A stretch of DNA of 64,000 nt from Oerskovia turbata (GCF_000718325.1 NZ_JOFV01000009.1:62001-126000), one strand, 5' to 3'; counted from the stretch's first letter, positions 9,350-17,983 are shown. Numbers and translations: made by a program. Notes: generated from the letters alone by a model not told the origin.

Positions 9350-10069
9350 CTACCGCCAGTGCTCGAGCAGCCGCGCCGTCGTCCCCGTCGCTCTGTCGAG
9401 GACGTCCTGGGTCCCGTCGGCGGCCGCGGACAGGAGCGCGGCGTCGATGAAGTGACCCAGGAGGTCGACGTCGGTGACGTGCTCGTACCCGCACGCCTCG
9501 AGCACGGTCCGCAGGGCTGCGAGCAGCCGAGGGCGGCTCGCGCGCAGGATGGGGCGCAGGGCGGGGTCGCGCATCGCGGTGAGCACGGGGTCGAGCCGGA
9601 CGTCGACGACCTGGTCGTCGACCGAGGGTGCGTAGAACGTCTCGATGAGCAGGCGTGCCGTCGTCGTGGTCGAGCGGTCGCGCCGTGCGAGACCGGCAGC
9701 CTTCTCGGTCGCCGCGGTGCCGCGCAGGTCCTCGGCGGCCGCGACCGCGGCCGTGACGAGCGCGGAGCTCGACGGGAAGTAGTACGAGGCGGAGCCCTGC
9801 GGGACCTGCGCCGCGCGGGCGACCCGTCGGTGCGTGACGGCCGGGAAGCCCTCGGCGAGCAGGAGGCGCGCGGCGGCGTCGACCATGGTGCGCTGCCGGT
9901 CGCTGCTGCGGGCCTGGACGGGTACGCGCGCGTCGGTGCTCCGCCGTCGGGCGGGGGGCGTGAGATCCGGGGGGACGGTGGAAGGTGTGTCGGGGCGGGC
10001 GAGGAGGACCTCGCCCTCCGGTCCTGTGGCGTAGGAGGGTCCGACCGTCTCTCGCTGCATCGCGCTCAC
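9350..10069 (-). CDS. TetR-family transcriptional regulator
   Basis: A 239-residue repressor-type protein with an unusually long, Pro/Arg-rich N-terminal extension of about 55 residues. The TetR helix-turn-helix follows at about 58-105: AAARLLLAEGF, then HRRVARAAQVPQGSASYYF, with the characteristic Tyr-Tyr-Phe of the recognition region. The C-terminal two-thirds is helical with Ala/Leu-rich segments as in TetR ligand domains. The start at GTG 10069 has AGGA 8 nt upstream; ATG 10060 or a later start would shorten the extension. It is convergent with hppA and divergent from the lipoprotein gene at 10261, a possible target. The ligand is not predictable. Confidence 0.85.
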   Translation of the reverse strand: MSAMQRETVGPSYATGPEGEVLLARPDTPSTVPPDLTPPARRRSTDARVPVQARSSDRQRTMVDAAARLLLAEGFPAVTHRRVARAAQVPQGSASYYFPSSSALVTAAVAAAEDLRGTAATEKAAGLARRDRSTTTTARLLIETFYAPSVDDQVVDVRLDPVLTAMRDPALRPILRASRPRLLAALRTVLEACGYEHVTDVDLLGHFIDAALLSAAADGTQDVLDRATGTTARLLEHWR

Positions 10070-10260
10070 GCGGTCATCCTAGGGAGAAACCGGACCAAGA
10101 GGGCGTCGTCCACCGTGGAGAACTGGTGACGGTCGCGGTGCAGGTGGTCGGGATCCGGGGCCGATCGGGCCTCGCCGCAGGCCCGTCCCGCGCCGATCGG
10201 GCACCCCTGGTGCAGCCCCGGCAGTTTCGGCGCACGGCCTCCAGCCCGCATCATGGAGGC

Positions 10261-10830
10261 ATGAAGACCTCGTTCCTGCGCCCGACGACGGCGCTCGCCG
10301 TCGTCGCGCTGCTCGCCCTGGGAGCCTGCTCGGGTGAGGGCGGCACCGAGTCGTCCGCCGCGTCACCCACGTCGTCCGCGACCGACGGAGCCGCCGGCAC
10401 GGCGACCGAGAGCACTGCGGTCGACGCTGCGACCGACGCGGCGTCGGCGGCCGACGCGGACGCCGCAGCCGCGGAGGGGGACCCGGCCGTCGACACGTCG
10501 TTCTGCGCCGAGACCGAGGCTGCGTGGGCCGCGGCCAACACCGCGCAGGTCTCGATGAGCGTCGACCACCCGCGCACCCTGGTGACCGGGTTCGAGAACG
10601 CCCGGGTCGCGCTGACCAGCGTCGAGCCCCCGGCGGACGTCGCGGCCGACTGGAAGACCGTGACGTCCTACGTCTCGACCGCTGCCAAGGCGCTCGCGAA
10701 GGCCGACAGCGACGCCCCGAAGGAGATCGTCAAGGCGCTCGACGACGCGGGCAAGGACCTCGACACGGACGCGATGACGGCGGCGTCGGCGCGTGTCACG
10801 GCCTACCTGGACACCACCTGCGGCGGGTGA
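10261..10830 (+). CDS. Secreted lipoprotein, Ala/Thr-rich
   Basis: A 189-residue protein with a lipoprotein signal peptide: MKTSFLRPTT, a hydrophobic core and lipobox LGAC, so Cys23 would be acylated. An Ala/Ser/Thr/Asp-rich linker (residues 24-78) follows, then a compact ~110-residue domain with Cys at about 81 and at 187, which could form a disulfide. The domain contains AETEAAWAAANTAQ and a helical Lys/Ala/Asp-rich C-terminal part. I recognise no enzymatic motif; the pattern resembles small actinobacterial surface lipoproteins of unknown role. GGAGG lies directly before the ATG. The product is anchored on the outer face of the membrane. Confidence 0.8.
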   Translation: MKTSFLRPTTALAVVALLALGACSGEGGTESSAASPTSSATDGAAGTATESTAVDAATDAASAADADAAAAEGDPAVDTSFCAETEAAWAAANTAQVSMSVDHPRTLVTGFENARVALTSVEPPADVAADWKTVTSYVSTAAKALAKADSDAPKEIVKALDDAGKDLDTDAMTAASARVTAYLDTTCGG

Positions 10831-10860
10831 GTCTGGCCGTGGTCGGGGGAGGATAGGGGC

Positions 10861-12450
10861 ATGTCCCTCGGTGAACCCACGATCGACCCACGCCTGCTGC
10901 CGCTGCTGCGCGACGACCTCGCGGCCGCCTCCTACACGGTCGACGGGGTCGAGGACTTCCTCGGCCCCCTCGCGGCCGCGGCCCTGCACCGCGAGCAGGC
11001 CGTGCCCGCGCTGCGCGTCGCCCGGGCCGCGCTCGACGACGTGACCGGTGCGGCGTCGTCGGGCAGGAAGGACCCGCGGGCCGTCCTCGCCGGGCTCTTC
11101 CTGCTGGGCCTCGAGGTCCGTCGCGCGGACCTCGACGCCGCGCTACCGGGCGTGGGGACCGACGGCGCCGCTCGCCTCGGGCTCGTGGCGGCGGCAGGCA
11201 ACGGGCCCGACGACGGCGTCCGCGCCCTCCTCGACCTGCGCCCCTACGCCGCGGCCGACGCGGCCGGTCCGGTCACGTGGTGGCTGGCCTCGGACCTGGG
11301 CGAGCTCGCGACCGGGCGGCGCCTCGCGGGCGACCACGTGCTGGGCGCGGGCGGCGCGTCGATCACGCTCGCGCAGGTCACGATGCGCACCCCGGTGGAC
11401 CGGGTGCTCGACCTCGGGACGGGTTGCGGCATCCAGGCCCTGCACGCCTCACGGCACGCACGGTCGGTCGTCGGGACCGACATCTCCCGACGTGCGCTGC
11501 GGTTCGCCGAGTTCAACGCGGCCCTCGACGGGGTGAGCCTGGACCTGCGGGAAGGGTCGATGCTGGACCCCGTCGCGGGGGAGCAGTTCGACCTCGTGGT
11601 CTCCAACCCGCCGTTCGTCATCACGCCGCGCGGTGTCCCGGGAGGGACCGGCAGCGCCATCCCTGAGTACGAGTACCGCGACGGGGGGCGTGCGGGCGAC
11701 GACCTCGTGCGGGACCTGGTCCTGGGAGTCGGGGACGTGCTGGCGCCGGGCGGCGTCGCGCAGATGCTCGGCAACTGGGAGCAACGGCGGGGCGAGCCCT
11801 GGACCGAGCGCGTGGGCGCCTGGCTGGAAGAGGCCGGGCTCGACGGCTGGATCATCCAGCGTGAGGTCCTGGACCCGGCCGAGTACGCCGAGACGTGGAT
11901 CCGCGACGGCGGCACGACCCCCGAGCGCGAGCCCGGGGCCTGGGCCGCGTCGTACGAGGCGTGGCTCGACGACTTCGCGACGCGCGACGTCGAGGCCGTG
12001 GGCTTCGGGATCGTCACGCTCCGCAAGCCCGCCGAGGGGCATGGCGTGAGCCTGCGCCGCCTCGAGGAGCACACCGGGTCGGTACGCCAGCCGCTCGGCG
12101 GGCACCTGGCCGCCTCGCTCGCGGCGCACGACTGGCTCGAGGCCCGGGACGACGCGGCTCTCGCGTCCTCGCGCCTCGCGGTGGCCCCCGACGTGACCGA
12201 GGAACGCTACCTGACGCCCGGTGCCGAGGACCCGAACGTCCTGATCGTGCGCCAGGGCGACGGCCTGGGCCGGGGGATCCAGTCGTCGACAGGGCTCGCG
12301 GCGCTCGTGGGGGCGAGCGACGGAGAGCTCACCGTGGGCCAGCTGATCGGGGCGATCGCGTCGCTGTTCGAGGTCCCGGCCGGTGACCTCGCGGGCGAGC
12401 TGCTCCCGGCGGTGCGTGGCCTGGTGCGTGACGGCTTCCTGCTCCCGTGA
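10861..12450 (+). CDS. SAM-dependent methyltransferase, HemK/PrmC-like
   Basis: A 529-residue protein whose central domain is a class I methyltransferase. Motif I VLDLGTGCG (residues 182-190) binds S-adenosylmethionine, GTDIS (205-209) is the acidic loop, and NPPF (249-252) is the catalytic motif of N-methyltransferases that act on Gln side chains or on nucleic-acid bases. About 170 residues precede it and contain a helical region found in this actinobacterial family (DUF7059 type); about 200 residues follow and contain a winged-helix-like end (ALVGASDGELTVGQLIGAIA). The substrate is unknown; ribosomal or release-factor glutamine, rRNA or DNA are all possible. The 84-bp repeat element begins 18 nt after its stop. 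Confidence 0.85.
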   Translation: MSLGEPTIDPRLLPLLRDDLAAASYTVDGVEDFLGPLAAAALHREQAVPALRVARAALDDVTGAASSGRKDPRAVLAGLFLLGLEVRRADLDAALPGVGTDGAARLGLVAAAGNGPDDGVRALLDLRPYAAADAAGPVTWWLASDLGELATGRRLAGDHVLGAGGASITLAQVTMRTPVDRVLDLGTGCGIQALHASRHARSVVGTDISRRALRFAEFNAALDGVSLDLREGSMLDPVAGEQFDLVVSNPPFVITPRGVPGGTGSAIPEYEYRDGGRAGDDLVRDLVLGVGDVLAPGGVAQMLGNWEQRRGEPWTERVGAWLEEAGLDGWIIQREVLDPAEYAETWIRDGGTTPEREPGAWAASYEAWLDDFATRDVEAVGFGIVTLRKPAEGHGVSLRRLEEHTGSVRQPLGGHLAASLAAHDWLEARDDAALASSRLAVAPDVTEERYLTPGAEDPNVLIVRQGDGLGRGIQSSTGLAALVGASDGELTVGQLIGAIASLFEVPAGDLAGELLPAVRGLVRDGFLLP

Positions 12451-12468
12451 AGTTCCCCGGCGCCTCGG

Positions 12469-12552
12469 TGCCGAGCATGCGGTTGTCGTCGTGAGACGGC
12501 CGGTTTTCGACGCCAACCGCATGTTCGACGAACGCCAAACGCATGCTCGGCA
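12469..12552 (+). repeat. 84-bp three-arm repeat element, copy 1
   Basis: Arm 1 (12469-12490) begins TGCCGAGCATGCGGTTG. An 18-nt spacer (12491-12508) follows, then two adjacent inverted arms (12509-12530 and 12531-12552) that read GACGCCAACCGCATGTTCG and AACGCCAAACGCATGCTCGG. It lies 18 nt after the methyltransferase stop and 38 nt before the stop of the convergent TetR gene. A transcript could fold arm 1 with either inverted arm. Confidence 0.9.
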
Positions 12553-12590
12553 GCGCCGAGCCACCCGCAAGGCCCGGCCGGAGCGTGCCG

Positions 12591-13157
12591 TCAGCCCCGC
12601 CCGAGGATCATCGTGAGGCTCAGGTCGCGCATGGTCCGCGCGTCGTCGCCCGTCGGGGCGAGGTCCGGGGTGGCGAGCGTCAGGTGCTCTGCGCCCACGA
12701 CGGTCGCGAGCGCGATGGTCGCGCGCGCCCGGGCCTCGGCGGGCGAGAAGCCTGCCGCGCGCAGGAGGCGCGTGACGACGTCGAGCCGCTGGGTCGTGAC
12801 GCGGTTCATGGCTGCGGCGACGCCCGGGAGGTCGGTCTGCGCGTAGAGGAGCTGCTCGCCCGTCCGGGGTGATCGGCGGCGGGTCACGGCGGTGAAGAGC
12901 GCGGCGAGCTGGTCGGCGGGGCTGCCGGGCGTGGCCTCGACCTCCTCGACGATGCGCGCGGTCTCGGTCTCCCAGCGGGCGAGGACGGCGTCGACGAGGG
13001 CCTGCCGGTCGGCGAAGTGCCAGTAGAACGAGCCCTTGGTCGCGCCGAGCGTGCGCGCGACGGGTTCGATCTTGACGGCGTCGAGCCCTGCGGTCGTGAA
13101 GGCGTCGTAGGCGGCGTCGACCCAGGCGGTGGCGTCGAGGCGGGTGGTCGGCGGCAT
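12591..13157 (-). CDS. TetR-family transcriptional regulator
   Basis: A 188-residue TetR protein starting at ATG 13157; residues encoded further upstream come from the operator region and are unlikely to be translated. The helix-turn-helix is at about 10-55: AAYDAFTTAGLDAVKIEPVA, then ARTLGATKGSFYWHFADRQA, with the classic GSFYWHF recognition helix. The remainder is helical (TTQRLDVVTRLLRAAGF). The array of CCGTACGG palindromes lies immediately upstream, between this gene and the divergent DUF2867 gene. This is the usual layout for a TetR protein that represses itself and its neighbour. Confidence 0.9.
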   Translation of the reverse strand: MPPTTRLDATAWVDAAYDAFTTAGLDAVKIEPVARTLGATKGSFYWHFADRQALVDAVLARWETETARIVEEVEATPGSPADQLAALFTAVTRRRSPRTGEQLLYAQTDLPGVAAAMNRVTTQRLDVVTRLLRAAGFSPAEARARATIALATVVGAEHLTLATPDLAPTGDDARTMRDLSLTMILGRG

Positions 13158-13160
13158 GGT

Positions 13161-13201
13161 CCGTACGCTACCGTACGGACTATCCGTACGGTGCCGTACG
13201 G
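13161..13201. promoter_or_regulatory. Quadruple CCGTACGG operator array
   Basis: Four copies of an 8-bp palindrome, CCGTACGC (13161), CCGTACGG (13171), CCGTACGG (13184) and CCGTACGG (13194), are spaced 10, 13 and 10 bp apart, so the array is itself nearly symmetric about 13181. It fills the gap between the divergent TetR and DUF2867 genes and is very probably the TetR binding site. Confidence 0.85.
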
Positions 13202-13225
13202 GCCGGTTCGAGGAAGGCCATCCCC

Positions 13226-13690
13226 ATGACCGCAGCACCCGCGACGCCCCACTTCTCCTCGCTCGCGTTCGAGGACGTCCCGCGACCCGACCACGCCGAC
13301 GTCGTGGTCGTGCCCCTGCCCGACGGCGCCACGACCGACCCCGCCGCGTGGGCCCGCGCGATCTTCGACGTCCGCTCGACGCCCCTGTGGGTGCGCGCCG
13401 CGTTCGTCCTGCGGCAGGCCCTCGTCCCGCTCATCGGCGTGAGTCGCGGCGACCAGAGCGTGTTCGCCGTCTCCCGGGTCGAGGGCGAGGAGGCGCTCAT
13501 CGTCGCGGACGACACGCACCTCGACTTCCGCTGCGCGGTAGGGGTCGACGGCGCCGCTCGCCTCGTGCGCGTCACGACCGTCGTGCGTCTGCACGGCTGG
13601 AAGGGTCGGGCGTACTTCGTCCCGGTGCGCCTGGCCCACGGTCCCGTGCTGACCGCGATGTTGCGCCGGGCGGCTCGCCGCCTGGGCTGA
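13226..13690 (+). CDS. DUF2867-like protein
   Basis: A 154-residue soluble protein with features of the DUF2867 family: an N-terminal PDHADVVVVPLPDG stretch, an ARAIFD segment, a THLDFRCAV strand, and a C-terminal GRAYFVPVRLAHGPVLTAML. The fold of this family is related to START/SRPBCC-type proteins, and its members are often fused to or encoded next to NAD(P)-binding epimerase-like proteins. The biochemical role is not known. GAGGAAGG precedes ATG 13226. It is divergent from the TetR gene across the CCGTACGG array and is therefore likely the regulated target. Confidence 0.7.
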   Translation: MTAAPATPHFSSLAFEDVPRPDHADVVVVPLPDGATTDPAAWARAIFDVRSTPLWVRAAFVLRQALVPLIGVSRGDQSVFAVSRVEGEEALIVADDTHLDFRCAVGVDGAARLVRVTTVVRLHGWKGRAYFVPVRLAHGPVLTAMLRRAARRLG

Positions 13691-13751
13691 CCGGCCCCCT
13701 TCGCTGCCTGACGAGGCGCGGATCTTCACCCGCCGCGCTAGTTTCAGGCCC

Positions 13752-14705
13752 ATGGACCTCGAGCTCCGCCACCTGCGGCTGATCGTGGCCGTCGCGGACC
13801 ACGGGAGCGTGACACGTGCCGCGGCGGCCCTCGGGATCGCGCAGCCCGCGCTGACCGCGCAGCTCAACCGCATCGACCGCTCGCTCGGCGGGCAGGTCTT
13901 CACGCGCGACCAGCGCGGTGCTCACCCCACGGCCCTCGGGGAGCTCGTCCTGGGCCGCGCCCGCATGGTCCTGCCCGCCATGACGTCGCTGCTCGACGAC
14001 GTCCAGCAGCACGTCAACCGCGACGAGGACGGGATGGGGACGTTGCGCGTCGGGACCGTGGCGAGCGCGCTCGCGGGACGGTTCGTGCACCGCCTCGTCA
14101 CTGCGCTGCCCGACGTCCGCGTCACGACCGCCACGAGCTGGTCCGTGGACGAGACCGCGCAGCAGGTCGCGGCGGGCACGGTCGACGTCGCGCTCGTGGG
14201 CCTGTGCTCCGACGCGAGCCCGCCCACGACGGGCGGCGTGACGTGGTGGCGCGTCGACGTCGACCCCGTGTTCGTGCTGCTGCCGGACCGGCACCCGCAC
14301 GCCGACCGCTCGTCGGTCCCGCTGGGCGAGCTCGCCGACGAGGTGTGGCTCAGCGGCCCCGGGGACGGGTGCTTCGAGCGCTGCTTCGCGCAGGCGTGCG
14401 CGCGGGCTGGCTTCACGCCGTCGGGCCTGAGCGAGGCCGACCGGCCGACCGTGATCGACCTGGTCCAGGCCGGGCACGCGGTCGCCCTGGTCCAGCCGAC
14501 GTTTCCTGACACCCCGGGCACGCAGGTCGTGCCGCTCGACGGTGCGCCGTTGCGATGGGCGCACTACGTGGGCTGGCGCGGTGGCGCCGCGCACCTGCCC
14601 GTCGAGGTGCTCGTGGACGCCGCCGTCCGGTCCCACCACGACGCCGTGAGCCGCAGCCCGCGCTACCTGTGCTGGCTCGACACCTACGGGGAGACCCGTA
14701 CATAA
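13752..14705 (+). CDS. LysR-family transcriptional regulator
   Basis: A 317-residue regulator. The N-terminal winged helix-turn-helix is clear: LRHLRLIVAVADHGSVTRAA, then ALGIAQPALTAQLNRIDRSL, followed by the linker helix. The remaining ~220 residues form the two-lobed, periplasmic-binding-protein-like effector domain. The gene appears leaderless: TAGTTT (13739-13744) ends 7 nt before ATG 13752. It is co-directional with the protease gene downstream, but a separate -10 box precedes that gene, so joint transcription is uncertain. No divergently oriented target is adjacent, which is unusual for LysR genes, and the effector cannot be predicted. Confidence 0.9.
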   Translation: MDLELRHLRLIVAVADHGSVTRAAAALGIAQPALTAQLNRIDRSLGGQVFTRDQRGAHPTALGELVLGRARMVLPAMTSLLDDVQQHVNRDEDGMGTLRVGTVASALAGRFVHRLVTALPDVRVTTATSWSVDETAQQVAAGTVDVALVGLCSDASPPTTGGVTWWRVDVDPVFVLLPDRHPHADRSSVPLGELADEVWLSGPGDGCFERCFAQACARAGFTPSGLSEADRPTVIDLVQAGHAVALVQPTFPDTPGTQVVPLDGAPLRWAHYVGWRGGAAHLPVEVLVDAAVRSHHDAVSRSPRYLCWLDTYGETRT

Positions 14706-14751
14706 CGCCCCGGTATGACCCGGTTGCCATCTGTGCCGCCCGCGTCCCGCT

Positions 14752-14757
14752 CCCTAG
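14752..14757 (+). promoter_or_regulatory. Probable -10 box of the secreted protease gene
   Basis: TAGCGT matches TANNNT and lies about 50 nt upstream of ATG 14809. The same hexamer serves as the -10 of several leaderless genes in this window. Confidence 0.4.
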
Positions 14758-14808
14758 CGTGAGCCTCGTTCACCCGGCGATCCCGGGACCCGACGAAGGG
14801 ACATCGAG

Positions 14809-16293
14809 ATGGCACGATCATTCTGGAGGACGCTCGCCACGGCGTGCGCCGCGACGGCACTGGTTGCCGGCCCCGCAGCGCTCACCGCGAACGCCGCGAC
14901 GCCCACCCCCGACACCCCGACCGTTTCACCCCAGACCTCCTCGAAGGTCTCGCCCGAGGTGCTCCGCGCCCTCCAGCGGGACCTGGGGCTGAGCGCCAAG
15001 GACGCGACGAAGCGTCTGGCGTTCCAGTCCGACGCGGCGAGCACCGAGGACGCTCTCGCCGACAGCCTGGACGCCTACGCGGGCGCCTGGGTCGACCCTG
15101 CGAGGAACACCCTGTACGTCGGCGTCGCCGACAGGGCCGAGGCCAAGGAGGTCCGTTCGGCCGGAGCGACCCCCGTGGTCGTCGACCACACGCTCGCCGA
15201 GCTCGACACGTGGAAGGCGGCGCTCGACGGTGAGCTCAACGACCCCGCGGGCGTCCCGAGCTGGTTCGTCGACGTCACGACCAACCAGGTCGTCGTCAAC
15301 GTGCACGACGGCGGACGCGCCCTCGCGGAGCTGGCTGCCGCGAGCGCGGGCGTGCCCGCCGACGCCATCACCTACGTGACGACGACCGAGGCTCCTCGTC
15401 CCCTCGTCGACGTGGTGGGCGGCAACGCGTACACCATGGGTTCGGGCGGGCGCTGCTCGGTCGGCTTCGCGGTGAACGGGGGCTTCATCACGGCCGGGCA
15501 CTGCGGCTCGGTCGGCACCCGCACCTCGGGGCCGGGCGGCACGTTCCGGGGGTCGAACTTCCCCGGCAACGACTACGCCTGGGTGCAGGTCGACGCGGGT
15601 AACACCCCGGTCGGCGCGGTCAACAACTACAGCGGTGGGCGCGTCGCGGTCGCAGGGTCGACGGCCGCGCCCGTGGGGGCCTCGGTCTGCCGGTCCGGTT
15701 CCACGACGGGCTGGCACTGCGGCACCATCGGCGCGTACAACACCTCGGTGACGTACCCGCAGGGCACCGTCTCGGGGCTCATCCGCACGAACGTGTGCGC
15801 CGAGCCCGGCGACTCGGGCGGCTCGCTCCTCGCGGGCAACCAGGCGCAGGGCGTGACCTCGGGCGGGTCGGGCAACTGCTCGTCGGGCGGGACGACGTAC
15901 TTCCAGCCCGTCAACGAGGCCCTCGGGGTGTACGGGCTCACGCTCGTGACCTCTGACGGTGGGGGCACCGAGCCGCCGCCGACCGGGTGCCAGGGCTATG
16001 CGCGGACCTACCAGGGCAGCGTCTCGGCCGGGACGTCGGTCGCGCAGCCGAACGGTTCGTACGTCACGACCGGGGGCGGGACGCACCGGGTGTGCCTGAG
16101 CGGACCGGCGGGCACGGACCTGGACCTGTACCTGCAGAAGTGGAACGGGTACTCGTGGGCCAGCGTCGCGCAGTCGACGTCGCCTGGTGCCACGGAGGCG
16201 GTCACGTACACCGGGACCGCCGGCTACTACCGCTACGTGGTCCACGCGTACGCGGGTTCGGGGGCGTACACCCTGGGGGCGACGACCCCGTAG
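14809..16293 (+). CDS. Secreted S1-family serine protease with C-terminal PPC-like domain
   Basis: A 494-residue preproenzyme of the streptogrisin/alpha-lytic protease group. Residues 1-30 are a signal peptide ending ANAA. A pro-region of ~170 residues follows, with an NVHDGGRALAELAAA segment typical of the alpha-lytic pro-domain. The mature chymotrypsin fold starts near residue 202 (VVGGNAYTM). The catalytic triad is His231 (TAGHC), Asp255 (NDYAWVQ) and Ser336 (GDSGGS), with paired Cys for disulfides. A TEPPPTG linker leads to a ~100-residue C-terminal domain (about 393-494) with DLDLYLQKW, typical of pre-peptidase C-terminal beta-sandwich domains. It acts outside the cell, probably in nutrient acquisition. 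The 16305-16357 hairpin terminates the gene. Confidence 0.93.
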   Translation: MARSFWRTLATACAATALVAGPAALTANAATPTPDTPTVSPQTSSKVSPEVLRALQRDLGLSAKDATKRLAFQSDAASTEDALADSLDAYAGAWVDPARNTLYVGVADRAEAKEVRSAGATPVVVDHTLAELDTWKAALDGELNDPAGVPSWFVDVTTNQVVVNVHDGGRALAELAAASAGVPADAITYVTTTEAPRPLVDVVGGNAYTMGSGGRCSVGFAVNGGFITAGHCGSVGTRTSGPGGTFRGSNFPGNDYAWVQVDAGNTPVGAVNNYSGGRVAVAGSTAAPVGASVCRSGSTTGWHCGTIGAYNTSVTYPQGTVSGLIRTNVCAEPGDSGGSLLAGNQAQGVTSGGSGNCSSGGTTYFQPVNEALGVYGLTLVTSDGGGTEPPPTGCQGYARTYQGSVSAGTSVAQPNGSYVTTGGGTHRVCLSGPAGTDLDLYLQKWNGYSWASVAQSTSPGATEAVTYTGTAGYYRYVVHAYAGSGAYTLGATTP

Positions 16294-16304
16294 CGGTTGC
16301 GCTC

Positions 16305-16357
16305 GAGAACGAGGTTGAGGTCGCTACCGGTCCGGTGGCGGCCTCAACCTCGTTCTC
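16305..16357 (+). terminator. Extended hairpin after the protease gene
   Basis: A 16-bp perfect outer stem (16305-16320 with 16342-16357; GAGAACGAGGTTGAGG and its complement) encloses a second near-perfect stem around ACCGG/CCGGT, so almost all of the 53 nt can pair. There is no T-tract. It separates the protease from the kinase gene on the same strand. Confidence 0.75.
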
Positions 16358-16396
16358 GGCGCGCCCCGGAAACATGGAGGGCCTAGTCTCACGATC

Positions 16397-16903
16397 GTGC
16401 TGATCGCGATGGCGGGACTTCCCGGGACGGGCAAGAGTCGACTCGCGCGCCTGCTCGCGCGCGACCTGAGGGCCGTGGTGCTCAGCGTCGACCCCGTCGA
16501 GGACGCGTACCTCCGGGCTGGGGCCGTGCACGACGACGTCACGGGCCTGGGTGCGTACCTCGCCGTGGAGTCGGTCGCGGAGGAGAACCTGCTCCTGGGG
16601 CACGCCGTCATCGTCGACGCGGTCAACGACCACCCCGCGGCCCGGCAGCAGTGGGTCGACCTCGCGGTGCGCGTCGGGACCAGGCTCTGGTTCGTCGAGG
16701 TCTACCTCGCGGACGAGGACCTGCACCGCGAGCGCCTCGTGACCCGGGGCACGCGGTACCCGGCCCTGCCCGAGCCCGGGTGGGACTCGCTCGCCGAGCG
16801 TGCCCGGGCGCTCGCGGGCTGGACCGACCCGCGGCTGCGGCTCGACGCGTCGCTCGACGACGCGGAGCTCCTCGCGGCGGCCAAGGACTGGCTGGACGGC
16901 TGA
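16397..16903 (+). CDS. P-loop ATPase / small-molecule kinase
   Basis: A 168-residue protein with Walker A GLPGTGKS (residues 7-14) at the N-terminus. The layout resembles zeta-toxin-like, gluconate or adenylylsulfate-type kinases (AAA_33 type): an SVDP segment for the second strand, IVDAV near residue 75, and an Arg-rich lid (DEDLHRERLVTRG). The phosphate acceptor is unknown. It is likely leaderless: TAGTCT (16384-16389) lies 7 nt before GTG 16397. Leucine/arginine-rich codon use is normal for the window. The gene ends 7 nt before copy 2 of the 84-bp element. Confidence 0.75.
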   Translation: MLIAMAGLPGTGKSRLARLLARDLRAVVLSVDPVEDAYLRAGAVHDDVTGLGAYLAVESVAEENLLLGHAVIVDAVNDHPAARQQWVDLAVRVGTRLWFVEVYLADEDLHRERLVTRGTRYPALPEPGWDSLAERARALAGWTDPRLRLDASLDDAELLAAAKDWLDG

Positions 16904-16910
16904 GCCCCGC

Positions 16911-16994
16911 TGCCGAACATGCGGTTGGCGTCGGAATCCGGCCCGGACAGGACGCGAACCGCATGTTCGGCAGACGCCAACCGCATGCTCGGCC
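16911..16994 (+). repeat. 84-bp three-arm repeat element, copy 2
   Basis: Arm 1 (16911-16932) begins TGCCGAACATGCGGTTGGCG. The 18-nt spacer is 16933-16950, and the inverted arms are 16951-16972 and 16973-16994 (GACGCCAACCGCATGCTCGG in the second). The layout is identical to copy 1. It lies 7 nt after the kinase stop and 16 nt before the stop of the convergent membrane protein gene. Confidence 0.9.
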
Positions 16995-17010
16995 GCCGCC
17001 GCCGCCGCCC

Positions 17011-17718
17011 TCACGCCCCGCCGGACCGGTGGCCGGCCGCCGAGTCCACCGGGGCCGCCGAGTCGACGGGGCCGCCCGGGCCCTCGGAGTCCGGCCCCTC
17101 GCTGCGTCCAGCACCCGCGCCCTTCGCACCGACCTTCGCCTCGCTCCCCAGCCCGAGCAGCACCCACACGGGACCGAACACGATCCACGCCCCGAGCACG
17201 ATCGAGACCCGCAGCGCCCAGCTCCACAGCGGGTCGCCGGGCCACAGGGCGGGAGCCACGAGCCCGGTGCCCGCGACGGTCGAGAGCGTCGCGATCACAC
17301 CGAGCGCGATCACCGCGGCGATCAGCGCCTTGCCGAGCTCTCGCATCTCGTGGACGAGCCCCGCCAGGCCGTCCTTGGGCGGCTTGACGGGTGCGGGACC
17401 GTCGCCGAACCAGTGCGCGGCGCGGACGTCGGCCCACGAGACGACCGAGTGCCCGAACGCGACCGTGAACCCCAGGTACACGGCTGCGAGCCCGTGCACG
17501 GCCTCGGGCGGAGACCCGCCCGCGACGTCCGCGATCGACACGGTCACGAGCAGCAGGTCGATGAGGGGCACGCTGAGGAGCAGGACCGTGCTGAGCCGTC
17601 TCCTGCGCAGCACGTACCGCGAGATCAGGCCCGCGCCGAGCACGACCCAGAAGCCGACCTCGCACGCGAGGATCAGCAGGACCAGCGGGTTCTCCAGGAG
17701 GCTCGGCATGGTGTCCAT
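17011..17718 (-). CDS. Polytopic membrane protein, family not recognised
   Basis: A 235-residue protein with four to five predicted membrane helices: LVLLILACEVGFWVVLGAGL, then LLLSVPLIDLLLVTVSIADV, a segment around VYLGFTVAFGHSVV, ALIAAVIALGVIATLSTV and VSIVLGAWIVFGPVWVLLGL. The cytoplasmic C-terminal tail (about residues 195-235) is Gly/Ala/Ser-rich and acidic. The motif WFGDGPAPVKPPKDG lies in the central loop. I chose ATG 17718; ATG 17709 three codons on is an alternative, and no strong Shine-Dalgarno is visible. It is divergent from the jet operon and convergent with the kinase gene. It shows no similarity to JetD or any nuclease. Confidence 0.65.
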   Translation of the reverse strand: MDTMPSLLENPLVLLILACEVGFWVVLGAGLISRYVLRRRRLSTVLLLSVPLIDLLLVTVSIADVAGGSPPEAVHGLAAVYLGFTVAFGHSVVSWADVRAAHWFGDGPAPVKPPKDGLAGLVHEMRELGKALIAAVIALGVIATLSTVAGTGLVAPALWPGDPLWSWALRVSIVLGAWIVFGPVWVLLGLGSEAKVGAKGAGAGRSEGPDSEGPGGPVDSAAPVDSAAGHRSGGA

Positions 17719-17983
17719 GCTGGTCGGGTGCAGGCCCGACGGCGTCGCCCACCTCGCCGATCTTCGCTCGCCGCGCGTACATCGTTCGACGGAGGGCTGC
17801 GACGGAGGTCCCCGTCGGCAGGAACGGGCATGCCGGGTCTCCGTGCCGATCCCGGGATCGTGGGACCCGGCGCCTAGGATGCTCGGTGCGGCTGATCGTG
17901 CGATCCCCTGCGGCGACCGCCCCGACCGGCGCGCGACCCAGCCCCGGTCGACACCGACACCGGACACGCGCGAGAGGGCCTGA

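Noticed and set aside
16992-17010. (GCC)n run at the end of the membrane-protein gene region
   Set aside because: A short trinucleotide run, common in such GC-rich DNA, in the gap just before the stop codon; no evidence of function.
17719-17983. Possible place for a missing jetD before jetA
   Set aside because: Only 265 bp without an open frame carrying nuclease motifs.
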